Source of the DNA: Glandiceps talaboti | Taxonomy: Eukaryota > Hemichordata > Enteropneusta > Spengelidae | Assembly (NCBI RefSeq): GCF_964340395.1 | Contig: NC_135552.1 | Span: forward strand, 27,396,181 to 27,460,180 | Length of the DNA: 64,000 bases | Direction of reading: 5' to 3' | In this document: one piece after another, positions 48,101-60,186 of the stretch | Layout of the letters: every line of letters starts with the position of its first letter | Numbering within the stretch: position 1 is the first letter of the stretch | The notes under the pieces: generated by a model | What the model was told of the DNA's origin: nothing | Databases searched by the model: none | What the model saw: the letters and a program-made list of their open reading frames with translations, nothing else | Made by a program: the position numbers and the translations under genes

Positions 48101-51037
48101 TTTGTGTTTTTCATTCACTTGGGAGAATAAATAAAGTTACACAGGGGAGTACTCTGGTATAGGGAATCATCCCCTCCCTGGTGTTAGTTAGACAGACAAC
48201 AATCTAGACAACTTACATTTGCAGTCATGAGAATAACTGCTATTTATATGTATACACAATGTGAAGGAATCTTTTACTTTCATAATGCTGGTACTCTTAC
48301 ATACATATTGTATACATATAGGTACATGTATTATTACACTGATGTTCATTTGTATGATTTATAAAATATTATGACAGCCTACATACAATAGCCTATAGAA
48401 AACTACATTTACATGTAATATAGATTCTAGATTTTCTCAAGTCTCAGAATGCGATGATGGGATAACTGTCGTTTGCAAAGCAATAGACCACAGTTTTTTT
48501 AATATACATCATGTTGTTACAAGCAATAGAAAACATTTCTTTGAATATACATGTGTAAAAGTGCTGTGATGATTAGTTCTTGCATATATTGCAAGCAATA
48601 GATCACAGTTCTTTGAATATACATGTGTAAAAGTGCTATGGTGATTAGTTCTTGCATATGTTGCAAGCAATAGACCATGGTTCTGTGAATATACATGTGT
48701 AAAAGTGCTATGATGACAGTTCTTGCATGTCTTCCCTTTCATTCAATTTATGAACTGATTGCACACACTGACAATATATACAAATAGGAGACCTACATTC
48801 AGCAGAATTTTAGACTAGTAACACTAAATAAATGTAGTGAATGCAAGTGGGAGCCGAGGACAACTTGCATTTCTTTATCAGGAAAACATCATTATAGGAA
48901 ATAAAGACATTTTCATATTAAACGAGTCTTCTTGCGTGATATTTACACTTGTTTCACATTTTGTTTAAAAAATGTTCCACATGATTACAGAAAATATGAT
49001 TGAAATTAAATCTTTGTCAGAATTATTTCATGGAATAACTTAGAACACAAGTATCCATGTTTTCATCTCGTAGTAGACAGTCATCTTTTTCTCTGACACT
49101 GGTTCTACTCATAACATATTAAATCATGTTCATTTCTTTTTTACAAATTAACAGTTACACCTGTAAGCAAATCTTCATACAGTATTATAGTATGATACTT
49201 ACACCAACATTCTAGCCATCTTGCTGATGACAATGGACAATCTTCTTTTTTAGGGAATATGTCTCCAACTGGATACTCATCACACACTTTGGTTGATTCG
49301 CACCAGTAACACTGCATAAATGAAGGACAATCACATCATTATCAACCACACTGAGTTATCAATTATTTCTGAAACATGACTGATTTCACAGGAGAGATCA
49401 CTTCTTGCAATGAAATTAATCAAGACAAATGAAGGTTTACTACACCCTTAAAACATAAAATGGCTGATGATGACGATGACAACTTACTTCATGTACTGTT
49501 ATCTGACAATTCAATTTCTCCAGTTTGTATGTCTGTGTTAAGTGAAAATCTGTGTAATCACGTAATAATGGATTTCTTAGTGATCTAAACAGCTGTCCTT
49601 GCATTTAACTTTTGCTTGCATTTAACTTTTGCTGGGCTAAATTTCACTTCAAAGTTGTCTGTGACACCAAATTATTTCAATGTTTGTTATGCTTGGAGCA
49701 CACAATCAGTCATATCAAATCACTGTCCCATTTGACTATCCTGTGTATTATGTGACATTAACTCAATCTGTACTTACTGTTACATTTTTCAGACACTTAT
49801 CACATCCATCTAGCACCTTACAAGCTGAAATGTTTGACAAGACAAAACAATTATTTCTCATATTATTCACTAAAAACATGTTTGTTGATACTCTAATAAC
49901 GTGAAATGTTATTTATCATCGACTATACTGCAAGCAAAATTCTGAATAATGCTCAAGAAAAGACATTTCTATGCTCATTTCAAACACAGATATTGGGTGA
50001 ATTCCTATGTCTTAAAAGGTGAACACACAATTGACATCATCCTGACAGACACCACTGATTTGATATTCTCGTTACTGTAGTGTAACTTGTGTACACTGTG
50101 ACTGGTATTTCAAAATATCATATTTCAAGGACATTCCTTCATTCCAAATAGTGTAGTAATATCTTTGTATTTTACAAAATCATGTTTAAGATGAAAGTCA
50201 AAACCAAACAACTTTAAAACTTTTGATGTTTGAGATCTCTCACAAAAGTACATCATCTCTTAAAATACCCATTTTGGAAGGTCATGTCCTAAGGAGTATG
50301 GTGTACTTGTATGGCAACACTTCATGGCCATGCATGTGAATGATGTACTCAGGCAAGTACTTATAATTTTTCAAAGCATTATTACTGCTGGGTAATATCT
50401 GCAAAACAATGGGCATTTACAGTATACTGACTATAATTTTGGATTTACGACATTGTTGTTAAGACAAAACTCATCTGAACACAGGGTTCACGTGTTAAAA
50501 TCGATTATGTACAGTTGACAATTGAAACAAAATATATACTTCTCTATGAATAACCACCTAGCTGTATGTTATGTATAATTTGAAGTAATAATGCAATATT
50601 TCTTCGCATCCGAAGTTAAATAATGAAGAAAACAAGATTAGAGTTGAAACACAGTCCCTCTATCACTGGTTGAAACAAAGGTTTTAACACAATAAAGTCT
50701 AAGATTCATTGTGTTTTTTTGTTCTGAGAACAGTAATGTCTACGCCCCCAATAGAGATCCCTGTATGTAAATACGCACATGATCACACATGAAACCTGAC
50801 TTTTTCACAGCTTTTGGAGTTTGTTTTGAAAAGTCACTGGACAGTATTGATCAGAAACATACACAGACTACATAATTTTCAAACAATTTGTGTATACTTA
50901 CGCACTGATGGCTCCGGTGACTCGGTCGTTTTTGTTGTGGTCGTGGGATCATCATTTGGTGTGGTCGACGCACATCTTACCAATACGACTGAAATACTTG
51001 CACAGAATACCAAAACGATAATATTTCTAAGTATCAT
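45192..51037 (-). CDS. PTTG1IP: PTTG1IP (PTTG1-binding factor) orthologue, 7 exons, 187 aa
   Basis: Exons in order: 51037-50902, 49824-49778, 49311-49203, 47999-47888, 47621-47556, 46378-46332, 45238-45192; phases 1,0,1,2,2,1 all join. The protein starts with a signal peptide (MILRNIIVLVFCASISVVLV), a Thr/Pro-rich stretch, then a PSI-like Cys-rich ectodomain (CDKCLKNVTCYWC, SSARWLECW), a membrane helix (NFEALLISMGVIAGVILI) followed by a Cys cluster (SCCCVYCCCC) suited to acylation, a charged coiled coil (KEERKMRQEERRAERK) and the hallmark tail DEIRKKYG..GYTRFENS. Vertebrate PTTG1IP is about 180 aa with tail KKYG..NPYARFEN. It is a type I membrane protein known to bind securin (PTTG1) and help its nuclear entry. 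The gene is complete and uninterrupted. Confidence 0.95.
45343..45965. repeat. Minisatellite, 48-bp unit, 13 copies
   Basis: Units begin tagtctagttcctatacagt, then atcgttaccatttacacctcc and actcaca. Copies alternate between accattt/acgattt and tatcg/tatca. It starts about 100 bp downstream of the last PTTG1IP exon on the transcribed strand's upstream side, that is, in its last intron. Confidence 0.97.
45973..46032. repeat. Nested hairpin at the end of the 48-bp array
   Basis: Outer arms ggtttagttagaaac and gtttctatctaaacc enclose inner perfect arms ttggcatc and gatgccaa. The inner part matches the other terminus (ctggatgccaac) of the 72-bp element at 35521-35592. Confidence 0.75.
46581..46956. 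mobile_element. MITE in intron 5 of PTTG1IP
   Basis: Terminal inverted repeats: left GGCCAAAAA..., then ATCTGGTTCTGGTCAG (46581-46614); right CTGACCAGAACCAGAT, (AT)n, then TTTTTGGCC (46918-46956). TA occurs immediately or one base outside each end. The poly-A tract on the left and (AT)n on the right separate the two blocks of each terminal repeat. The interior has poly-T tracts and no ORF. About 376 bp. Confidence 0.8.
47225..47530. repeat. Tandem repeat, about 73-bp unit, 4 copies, PTTG1IP intron 5
   Basis: Units contain aggatagcactatgtaatat, gtagtagtaagtatttacat and cagaccaatgacaggacctttcag. The first copy has a short insertion (tttacacat). It ends close to the donor of exon 5. Confidence 0.95.
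48495..48735. repeat. Tandem repeat, about 70-bp unit, 3 copies, PTTG1IP intron 3
   Basis: Units contain gcaatagaccacagttcttt, gaatatacatgtgtaaaagtgc and tgatgattagttcttgcatat. Confidence 0.93.
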
Positions 51038-51590
51038 GATGAAGCTAAAAATGTATTCAAATAATTTTTTAAAGTGTGGTCAAATACTGTAGGTACGGAC
51101 GCCTTTTAAACGGAAATAAAGATACAAATTCCGATCGTGTCGTATCGTTCTCGCTTCCTCGTTCTGTTATGGCGGAGCTCGTGACCCTTTTACCCGCGGA
51201 TTGATTTGCAATATGTAGACATTCAAATATGGCACATGCAGTACATGAAATATCAATAAATTTATTGGAAGTTTGGCAGAGCTCTATAATAAAACAGTCT
51301 AGTAATGTATACAATGAAGGCCCTTCCTTTCCTGCAATGTTTATCACTTTTGGAAGAGGGCTACTTTCGGCGGATGAAGATACCATATAGGATGTGTTCA
51401 GCCCTATTCAATGACGTCACTTCTAAAGGTCATCCGATAGCAAAATCGCTCCTCTCATTGGATGAACATTGTCTGAGGTAGTTGATGCTCTTTTGTTTGT
51501 TGTAGTTGAGTCGGATCTGATTCTGAGCTCACTGGATGCAGGAAGTAGCATGACAACACGTCATTGGCCATAATTTACAGTGACTGTAAA
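51038..51590 (-). promoter_or_regulatory. PTTG1IP: PTTG1IP 5' UTR and promoter region
   Basis: Directly upstream of the start codon, 51090-51200 is clearly richer in GC and CpG than its surroundings, with no TATA box. A YY1-like ATGGCGGAG occurs at about 51168 on the plus strand. This is consistent with a TATA-less housekeeping promoter; the transcription start cannot be placed. Confidence 0.35.
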
Positions 51591-51869
51591 AACCCTAACG
51601 TCATGTTTATTATGACTGTGACATCCCTAGTGACTGATGACCCCATGTCATCTGTGTATTATGACTGTCTTGTTGTTTTTCTAGAAAGGTTTTCTTTTGG
51701 GTCCGACTACCCCACCTGAACACCTTAGTGCCAGAGAGTTGCCTATCAAAATATCCGATTTGGGCCAACGTAATCATTATGGCGGTATGGGAGAACTTTG
51801 AGAGGAGAACCGCCAAGGCCTATCTAACCCTAAAAATACTAACCCTACGATGCCTATAGGTGTTTAAAA

Positions 51870-51907
<38 letters not shown>

Positions 51908-53140
51908 CGTTTTTTTCCTTTCTTTGGTTTGTCTGTCAGATTTTCTCCATGAAGACCCCAAGCTTGTCTGAAAATTTGAATTTAAAGGACCATAGTGTTA
52001 CTTTCTCCATTGAAAATAGTAGTGTCCAAAAATTGTGTCTATAAACCTTTTGGATATACAATGTATGTGTGATATATGTTTGTATCATCAGTAAATATCA
52101 TTGTCTGGTATTTGATAGGAAAGAGCCTGGGTCTTTTCAAAGGTCCAATTGTAATTGGAAATATTTTATGAATTTCAAAGAACAGAAAAATGAAAATACA
52201 TTCCATAAAGTTATTTGTTTCAAACACATATAATTCCCAGAGTAATTTAATACAAAAGTTACAAAATGAAAATATAAAAGTATACAAAGAAATAACAACA
52301 CTGAAATATATGTAATAGCAAATATAAGGGTCTGCAAGTCCAATATTTGGGTCTACAGTTACAGAAATAAAACAGTCCTAGTCAATGCAGTGTTTTAGAA
52401 TATTAATTCCAAAGCAAGGCCACACCAATTTAAGTTTTTGTTATTCATTTATTTAATTATCGGATTTCAACTTGAATCTTATTATTCTCCCTTAGAATGT
52501 CTCAAGTTGCTAAAGTGGCCAAATGGCTAAGAAATAAGTATTTGCTTCATTCAGGATTGTAATAATAAAACAACTTTTTTTTTTTTTCAACGTGAACAAA
52601 ATAAAATAAGCCAAGTTTGTGTTTGTAACTCCTGATAATTGTAAAAACAAACTAAGAATGTGTGAAAGGTTTATCTGTCACCTGTACATACAATAGCACA
52701 CTTCAGTTTTACACCTTTTTTGGCAATTGATGACATACAAATACAGACAAATACATTCTTTTTTTAAGACTTGCAGAAAAAACAATGTAAAGTTGTTTTA
52801 TTAATCCAAATTTTATGAATCCAAATTTTATGAATCCAAATTCAACATCTGTATGATTACTTTAAAACATGTACCAGCAATTTCTAAGATAGTCAGATTA
52901 AGTTTTTTTCTTTAGTAATTCATCTTTCATCACGTATATAGACTAATATAATTTATTTCAAGATTTGCAAGTTTGTCGTATGTGCAAACCTGTAAACACA
53001 ATGCACTTCATAATGTTGACTCTGTCATTTCTTGACAACACATGAGTGTGAGTCACATTCATATACCGTTCACTCCAGAAACCTACCAACAACGTCAAAT
53101 CTGAAATTTATATACTGGTATCAGATTTCTATGTAATGCT
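51591..53140. other. Intergenic, no gene seen
   Basis: A (TTG)n run lies at 51870-51905; otherwise AT-rich sequence with chance ORFs only. A short triplicated tccaaattttatgaa sits at 52805-52845. Confidence 0.5.
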
Positions 53141-53142
53141 TG

Positions 53143-56100
53143 TTTTTAGGATAGACCTATAGCACTTTTTAATATAGACCTATAACACTGTTTAGGATAG
53201 ACCTATAACACTTTTTAGTATAGACCTGTAGCACTGTTTAGTATAGACCTATAGCACTGTTTAGTATAGACCTATAGCACTGTTTAGTATAGACCTATAG
53301 CACTGTTTAGTATAGACCTATAGCACTGTTTAGTATAGACCTATAGCACTGTTTAGTATAGACCTATAGCACTGTTTAGTATAGACCTATAGCACTGTTT
53401 AGTATAGACCTATAACACTGTTTAGTATAGACCTGTAGCACTGTTTAGTATAGACCTGTAGCACTGTTTAGTATAGACCTATAACACTGTTTAGTATAGA
53501 CCTATAACACTATTTAGTATAGACCTGTAGCACTGTTTAGTATAGACCTATAACACTGTTTAGTATAGACCTATAACACTGTTTAGTATAGACCTATAAC
53601 ACTGTTTAGTATAGACCTGTAGCACTGTTTAGTATAGACCTATAACACTGTTTAGTATAGACCTGTAGCACTGTTTAGTATAGACCTATAACACTGTTTA
53701 GTATAGACCTATAACACTGTTTAGTATAGACCTGTAGCACTTTTTAATATAGACCTATAACACTGTTTAGGATAGACCTATAGCACTTTTTAGTATAGAC
53801 CTAAATAAATGTTTAGTATAGACCTATAGCACTGTTTAGTATAGACCTATAGCACTTTTTAGTATAGACCTATAGCACTGTTTAGTATAGACCTATAACA
53901 CTATTTAGTATAGACCTATAGCACTTTTTAGTATAGACCTATAACACTATTTAGTATAGACCTATAGCACTTTTTAGTATAGACCTATAGCACTGTTTAG
54001 TATAGACCTATAGCACTTTTTAGTATAGACCTATAGCACTGTTTAGTATAGACCTATAGCACTTTTTAGTATAGACCTATAGCACTGTTTAGTATAGACC
54101 TATAGCACTGTTTAGTATAGACCTATAGCACTATTTAGTATAGACCTATAACACTATTTAGTATAGACCTATAGCACTTTTTAGTATAGACCTATAGCAC
54201 TGTTTAGTATAGACCTATAGCACTGTTTAGTATAGACCTATAGCACTGTTTAGTATAGACCTATATCACTTTTTAGTATAGACCTATAGCACTGTTTAGT
54301 ATAGACCTATAACACTGTTTAGTATAGACCTATAACACTGTTTAATATAGACCTATAGCACTGTTTAGTATAGACCTGTAGCACTGTTTAGTATAGACCT
54401 ATAGCACTGTTTAATATAGACCTATAGCACTGTTTAATATAGACCTATAACACTGTTTAATATAGACCTATAACACTATTTAGTATAGACCTGTAACACT
54501 GTTTAGTATAGACCTATAACACTATTTAGTATAGACCTATAGCACTATTTAGTATAGACCTGTAACACTGTTTAGTATAGACCTATAACACTATTTAGTA
54601 TAGACCTATAACACTATTTAGTATAGACCTATAACACTGTTTAGTATAGACCTATAGCACTGTTTAGTATAGACCTGTAGCACTGTTTAGTATAGACATA
54701 TAGCACTGTTTAGTATAGACCTATAGCACTGTTTAATATAGACCTATAACACTGTTTAGTATAGACCTATAGCACTTTTTAGTATAGACCTATAGCACTG
54801 TTTAGTATAGACCTATAGCACTTTTTAGTATAGACCTGTAACACTGTTTAGTATAGACCTATATCACTTTTTAGTATAGACCTGTAGCACTGTTTAGTAT
54901 AGACCTGTAGCACTTTTTAGTATAGACCTATAACACTGTTTAGTATAGACCTATAACACTGTTTAGTATAGACCTATAACACTTTTTAGTATAGACCTAT
55001 AGCACTATTTAGTATAGACCTATAGCACTTTTTAGTATAGACCTATAACACTGTTTGTATAGACCTATAGCACTGTTTAGTATAGACCTATAACACTGTT
55101 TAGTATAGACCTATAACACTATTTAGTATAGACCTATAACACTTTTTAATATAGACCTGTAGCACTGTTTAGTATAGACCTATAACACTGTTTAGTATAG
55201 ACCTATAACACTGTTTAGTATAGACCTATAACACTTTTTAGTATAGACCTATAACACTGTTTAGTATAGACCTATAGCACTATTTAGTATAGACCTATAA
55301 CACTATTTAGTATAGACCTATAGCACTATTTAGTATAGACCTATAACACTATTTAGTATAGACCTATAACACTATTTAGTATAGACCTATAGCACTGTTT
55401 AGTATAGACCTATAACACTGTTTAGTATAGACAAATAACAATGTTTAGTATAGACCCATAGCACTGTTTAGTATAGACCTATAGCACATTTTAGTATAGA
55501 CCTATAGCACTTTTTAGGATAGACATATAGCACTGTTTAGTATATAGACCTGTAGCACTGTTTAGTATAGACCTGTAGCACTGTTTAGTATAGACCTATA
55601 CCACTGTTTAGTATAGACCTATAGCACTGTTTAGTATAGACCTATAGCACTGTTTAGTATAGACCTATAACACCTTTTAGTATAGACCTGTAGCACTGTT
55701 TAGTATAGACCTATAGCACTGTTTAGTATAGACCTGTAGCACTGTTTAGTATAGACCTATAGCACTGTTTAGTATAGATCTGTAGCACTGTTTAATATAG
55801 ACCTATAACACTATTTAGTATAGACCTATAACACTGTTTAGTATAGACCTATAGCACTGTTTAGTATAGACCTATAGCACTGTTTAGTATAGACCTGTAG
55901 CACTGTTTAGTATAGACCTATAACACTGTTTAGTATAGACCTATAACACTGTTTAGTATAGACCTGTAGCACTGTTTAGTATAGACCTATAACACTGTTT
56001 AGTATAGACCTATAGCACTGTTTAGTATAGACCTGTAGCACTGTTTAGTATAGACCTATAGCACTGTTTAGTATAGACCTATAGCACTGTTTAGTATAGA

Positions 56101-57082
56101 CCTGTAGCACTGTTTAGTATAGACCTATAGCACTGTTTAGTATAGACCTGTAGCACTGTTTAGTATAGACCTATAGCACTGTTTAGTATAGACCTATAGC
56201 ACTGTTTAGTATAGACCTGTAGCACTGTTTAGTATAGACCTATAGCACTGTTTAGTATAGACCTATAGCACTGTTTAGTATAGACCTGTAGCACTGTTTA
56301 GTATAGACCTATAGCACTGTTTAGTATAGACCTATAGCACTGTTTAGTATAGACATATAGCACTGTTTAGTATAGACCTATAACACTGTTTAGTATAGAC
56401 CTGTAGCACTGTTTAGTATAGACCTATAGCACTGTTTAGTATAGACCTATAGCACTGTTTAGTATAGACCTGTAGCACTGTTTAGTATAGACCTATAGCA
56501 CTGTTTAGTATAGACCTATAGCACTGTTTAGTATAGACCTATAACACTATTTAGTATAGACCTATAACACTGTTTAGTATAGACCTATAGCACTGTTTAG
56601 TATAGACCTGTAGCACTGTTTAGTATAGACCTATAACACTGTTTAGTATAGACCTGTAGCACTGTTTAGTATAGACCTATAGCACTGTTTAGTATAGACC
56701 TATAGCACTGTTTAGTATAGACCTGTAGCACTGTTTAGTATAGACCTATAGCACTGTTTAGTATAGACCTATAACACTGTTTAGTATAGACCTGTAGCAC
56801 TGTTTAGTATAGACCTATAGCACTGTTTAGTATAGACCCATAGCACTGTTTAGTATAGACCTATAGCACATTTTAGTATAGACCTATAGCACTTTTTAGG
56901 ATAGACATATAGCACTGTTTAGTATATAGACCTGTAGCACTGTTTAGTATAGACCTGTAGCACTGTTTAGTATAGACCTATACCACTGTTTAGTATAGAC
57001 CTATAGCACTGTTTAGTATAGACCTATAGCACTGTTTAGTATAGACCTATAGCACTGTTTAGTATAGACCTATATCACTTTA
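53143..57082. repeat. Large minisatellite, 23-bp unit, about 170 copies
   Basis: The unit is tagtatagacctatagcact plus gtt. Variants at fixed positions (cctataacac/cctgtagcac, ctgttt/cttttt/ctattt, agtata/aatata/aggata) recur in patterns. A distinctive block (gaccca..cacatttt..aggatagacata..tatatagacc..ataccactg) occurs twice, at about 55451-55610 and 56833-56992, so the array contains a 1,382-bp higher-order duplication (60 units plus one 2-bp insertion). No ORF survives, and no splice signals were recognised at its edges. Confidence 0.98.
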
Positions 57083-57084
57083 TA

Positions 57085-57245
57085 ACACTCATGTCATGGT
57101 ACTCAAAGCACTTTACAATTGTTACCCCGACATGGCCCAATAAGGCACAAAGGTCCTACATGCTTCCCCAACTTCCAGGTAAAGGGTGGGGTTTTCACTG
57201 TTTGTGGATTCAGGTCCTCAATCATGCCGTGCTAGATCTAGTTTA
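57085..57245 (-). mobile_element. SINE fragment, copy 3
   Basis: The segment actcaaagcactttacaatt-gttacccc matches the 3' body of the SINE at 11213-11565 (ctcaaagtgctttacaatta), in the same orientation. It directly abuts the right end of the 23-bp array. The pol III head is not recognisable here. Confidence 0.55.
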
Positions 57246-57799
57246 TTTTCAGTCTCTTCCTATGCATTTAGACAGCAATTCTTACCCATTGAGATAATTA
57301 ACATTGATTTCGTTTAATTGATGTCAAGAAAGAATGGATTTGGAGGTGTTATCTACAAGTGAAGCAAACATATTGCCACTGGTTACCCTTTTTTACTGAA
57401 CTGCATTCTTCTATTGACTCTGCTGATCAAATCAAAAATTGCTCAAATAGAGCTTACCGGGGTATACAAACCTATACAAAAAAACTCAGACTACTACTTG
57501 CACGGTGAAAACAATCTCTTTATTTACAAATGTGCGAAAAACTCCTGACAGATGCACACAAATATATGCATTCAAGCCTTTTCAGCAAATAAATGGACCA
57601 GCTTTACTTGCTACAACCAATGCAATGCAGTGTATACTTTTATTACGCTGTGATTTGAAATATTCTGCATCTATCATAGACTACAGGCAGTCATGCAACT
57701 CTAGTATTTCTACTTTGATACTAAATTTGAGGGCTGTGACTAACAGTGTTCAGTGAATCTTGATTAACTTAGTCCAGCGACTTGGCAATATGTCACTCA

Positions 57800-58030
57800 C
57801 TAAAACAACAAGCCAATCAAGTCAGTATGTCAAGTCTCTGGGCTACAATGTCAAGTCAGTATGTCAAGTCAGATAGCCAAGTCCCTTGGATATAATGTCA
57901 AGCCAGTATGTCAAGTCAGATAGCCAAGTCTCTGGGCTATACTGTCAAGCCAGTATGTCAAGTCAGATAGCCAAGTCTCTGGGCTATACTGTCAAGCCAG
58001 TATGTCAAGTCAGCTAGCCAAGTCTATGAA
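57800..58030. repeat. Tandem repeat, 47-bp unit, about 4 copies
   Basis: Units read agtatgtcaagtcagatagc, caagtctctgggctatactg and tcaagcc. The leftmost copies are diverged and shortened. Confidence 0.95.
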
Positions 58031-58469
58031 CTATGGTGCACCCTTCTTACAGTTTGTACACAGTATAGCTGTCCATCACAATCACAAACATATATTTATA
58101 TGAAATCATAAAATATGCTATATTATTTTGTAAAAACTTCAATTACAAACTAAAAAGTACAGCTACAATACAAACTTTGGTTTGGGCTCTTCAGACAAAA
58201 TAATACTTGTTTAAGTTGCAATGACAACACTTACTTACGAGTAACAGCATGCTACATGCTTGAAAAATCTCTGAAGTGGAAACACCACAAAAAAAAAAAT
58301 TAATACTTTCATAAATTTCTTTAAATTTTCCTCAGAGCTATACACAAAGTCATGTAAATAGATGTCCAATTCTGCACATAATTTATTCAAATTTTATTCC
58401 AAAAGACTGTACATGTTTTTGTTTGTATATGTCTATCATGCACAAGCACAGTGTGTGTGCATGTGGCTG

Positions 58470-58515
<46 letters not shown>

Positions 58516-60186
58516 TGTGTGTAGATTTGTTTGTTTGTTTGTTTGTTTGTTTGTGAGCACAGAAGTACAAAGTGTTCATATTTGTGCAGGTACTGTTTGA
58601 TATGACCATAGGCACATCGTTACATTACACCATCATTTGATATGTCTTTGTTGTCAAACTTGAACCTGACAGTTTCCAGTAACTGTAACCAAGCCTCAAG
58701 ACCTCTCTGAATGATGCCAGTCAAGTTACCTGTATGTCAATTATCTATTGTGTTACATACAGTAAATCCATTTACCCTGTGGATATGGCTTTATGATTTT
58801 CTTCTATCTGCTTAGACACAGCATCACCAATATACAGACTAAACGTAACTAAGATAAATTGATGAACTCTTTTGATTTCAGTATTTCATGATCAACAAAA
58901 TACACATTTCTAATTTTCCTTATCATATTTTTTACTACACATCATAGATGTATGCCGTTTCAAGACATACATACAATAACAGTATATATGTTTTAAAGCT
59001 TTTCTCAAAATACATCACAGCAAAATAGAGGAGGTAAAACACAAGCAGGCATGCAGTCATGTGAAAACACATCTTTGAAAATCTAATTACATCTATCAAA
59101 AAGAAAGTTTCATTGATGCATAGTACATTGGGGTGCTTTTTTTCTTTCCTAAACCTTGATTCTAAATTATAACAGTTTGTGCTAGGAATTGATTTGTTTA
59201 TCTACTCTAAGAACTTTTTCCTTATCTTTGTTTCTTAATTACCATATCTTGACATTTGCATGTATTATGTATAAACTGTGTATATACACATGTATATACA
59301 CATGTAAATGCAGATGGTAATGTTTTAATTATAGAAATTGGACGGAGTAACCAGGATATGTAATCATTGCCAACATCTCAAGCAATATATTAGCTACATA
59401 TACATCATGGAGTATTTGTTGTATCAATCACAGAAGGTCATGAACAATGGTAAACTGACATATTGTAAATGTCAATATGATACCCCCCCCCCCCCCAATA
59501 TTTGTAATTGTTTGTCAACTGTCTATACAAAGAAAGTTGTAGAGCTGTACAATAGCTGTCAGTATATGGATTTTATATTATGCTGTATTTTATATAAACT
59601 ATTCATTAATAGTATGGTTTCAATGAATTACTATTTTAGAATAATCTTTGGGTATTTTGAGTAAAATGTTATCAGTTGGGTTGTGTGTTTCATGTGTTGT
59701 GCTGACCAATCAAATACCACTGAGAGAAGGCAGATTAGGCCTTAACAACACAACTTTTCTTGTAGACTACATCATGTTTTGCCGAGTGTTTCAAAACTGT
59801 CTTACAAGATTTACCAGCAGGACCTAGTGACTGATAAATTTGATATATTGTACAATCTGTGATGTATGTAGCTAATACATGGCTGTGTTAAAATATTACT
59901 TGGTTGGTCTGGCTACTTGGTTAAATGATGTGTCTTGTGACATCAAGGAACCAAGAATGAGAATTTACACTAAGTGTAAACTAACAGTATTCAACATAGA
60001 AAATGGTGTTTGCTTTCATTACTGGCCTTGTTGTCTAACCCAACAAAGTGCATTCATAACCCACAAGGCAGAACAGCCAAGTAATTCTATAAATTCCAGA
60101 CTTGACCGACAGCTCTGTTTGCATTGTTCAGTGGTGTCCATGTCAATCCTGGGAGGTTGAAGTGTTTTCAAGTGTTGATGTTATGT
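58031..60186. other. Intergenic; microsatellites, no gene seen
   Basis: (TG)n at 58468-58521 followed by (TTTG)n at 58527-58553, and a poly-C run at 59481-59495. ORFs at 59338-59664 and 59879-60160 show no motif. The part next to 60187 would hold the 3' UTR of the minus-strand gene. Confidence 0.45.

Noticed and set aside
47842-48162. 106- and 86-aa plus-strand ORFs
   Set aside because: They are antisense to the membrane-helix exon of PTTG1IP (47888-47999), which has splice sites and a conserved product on the minus strand.
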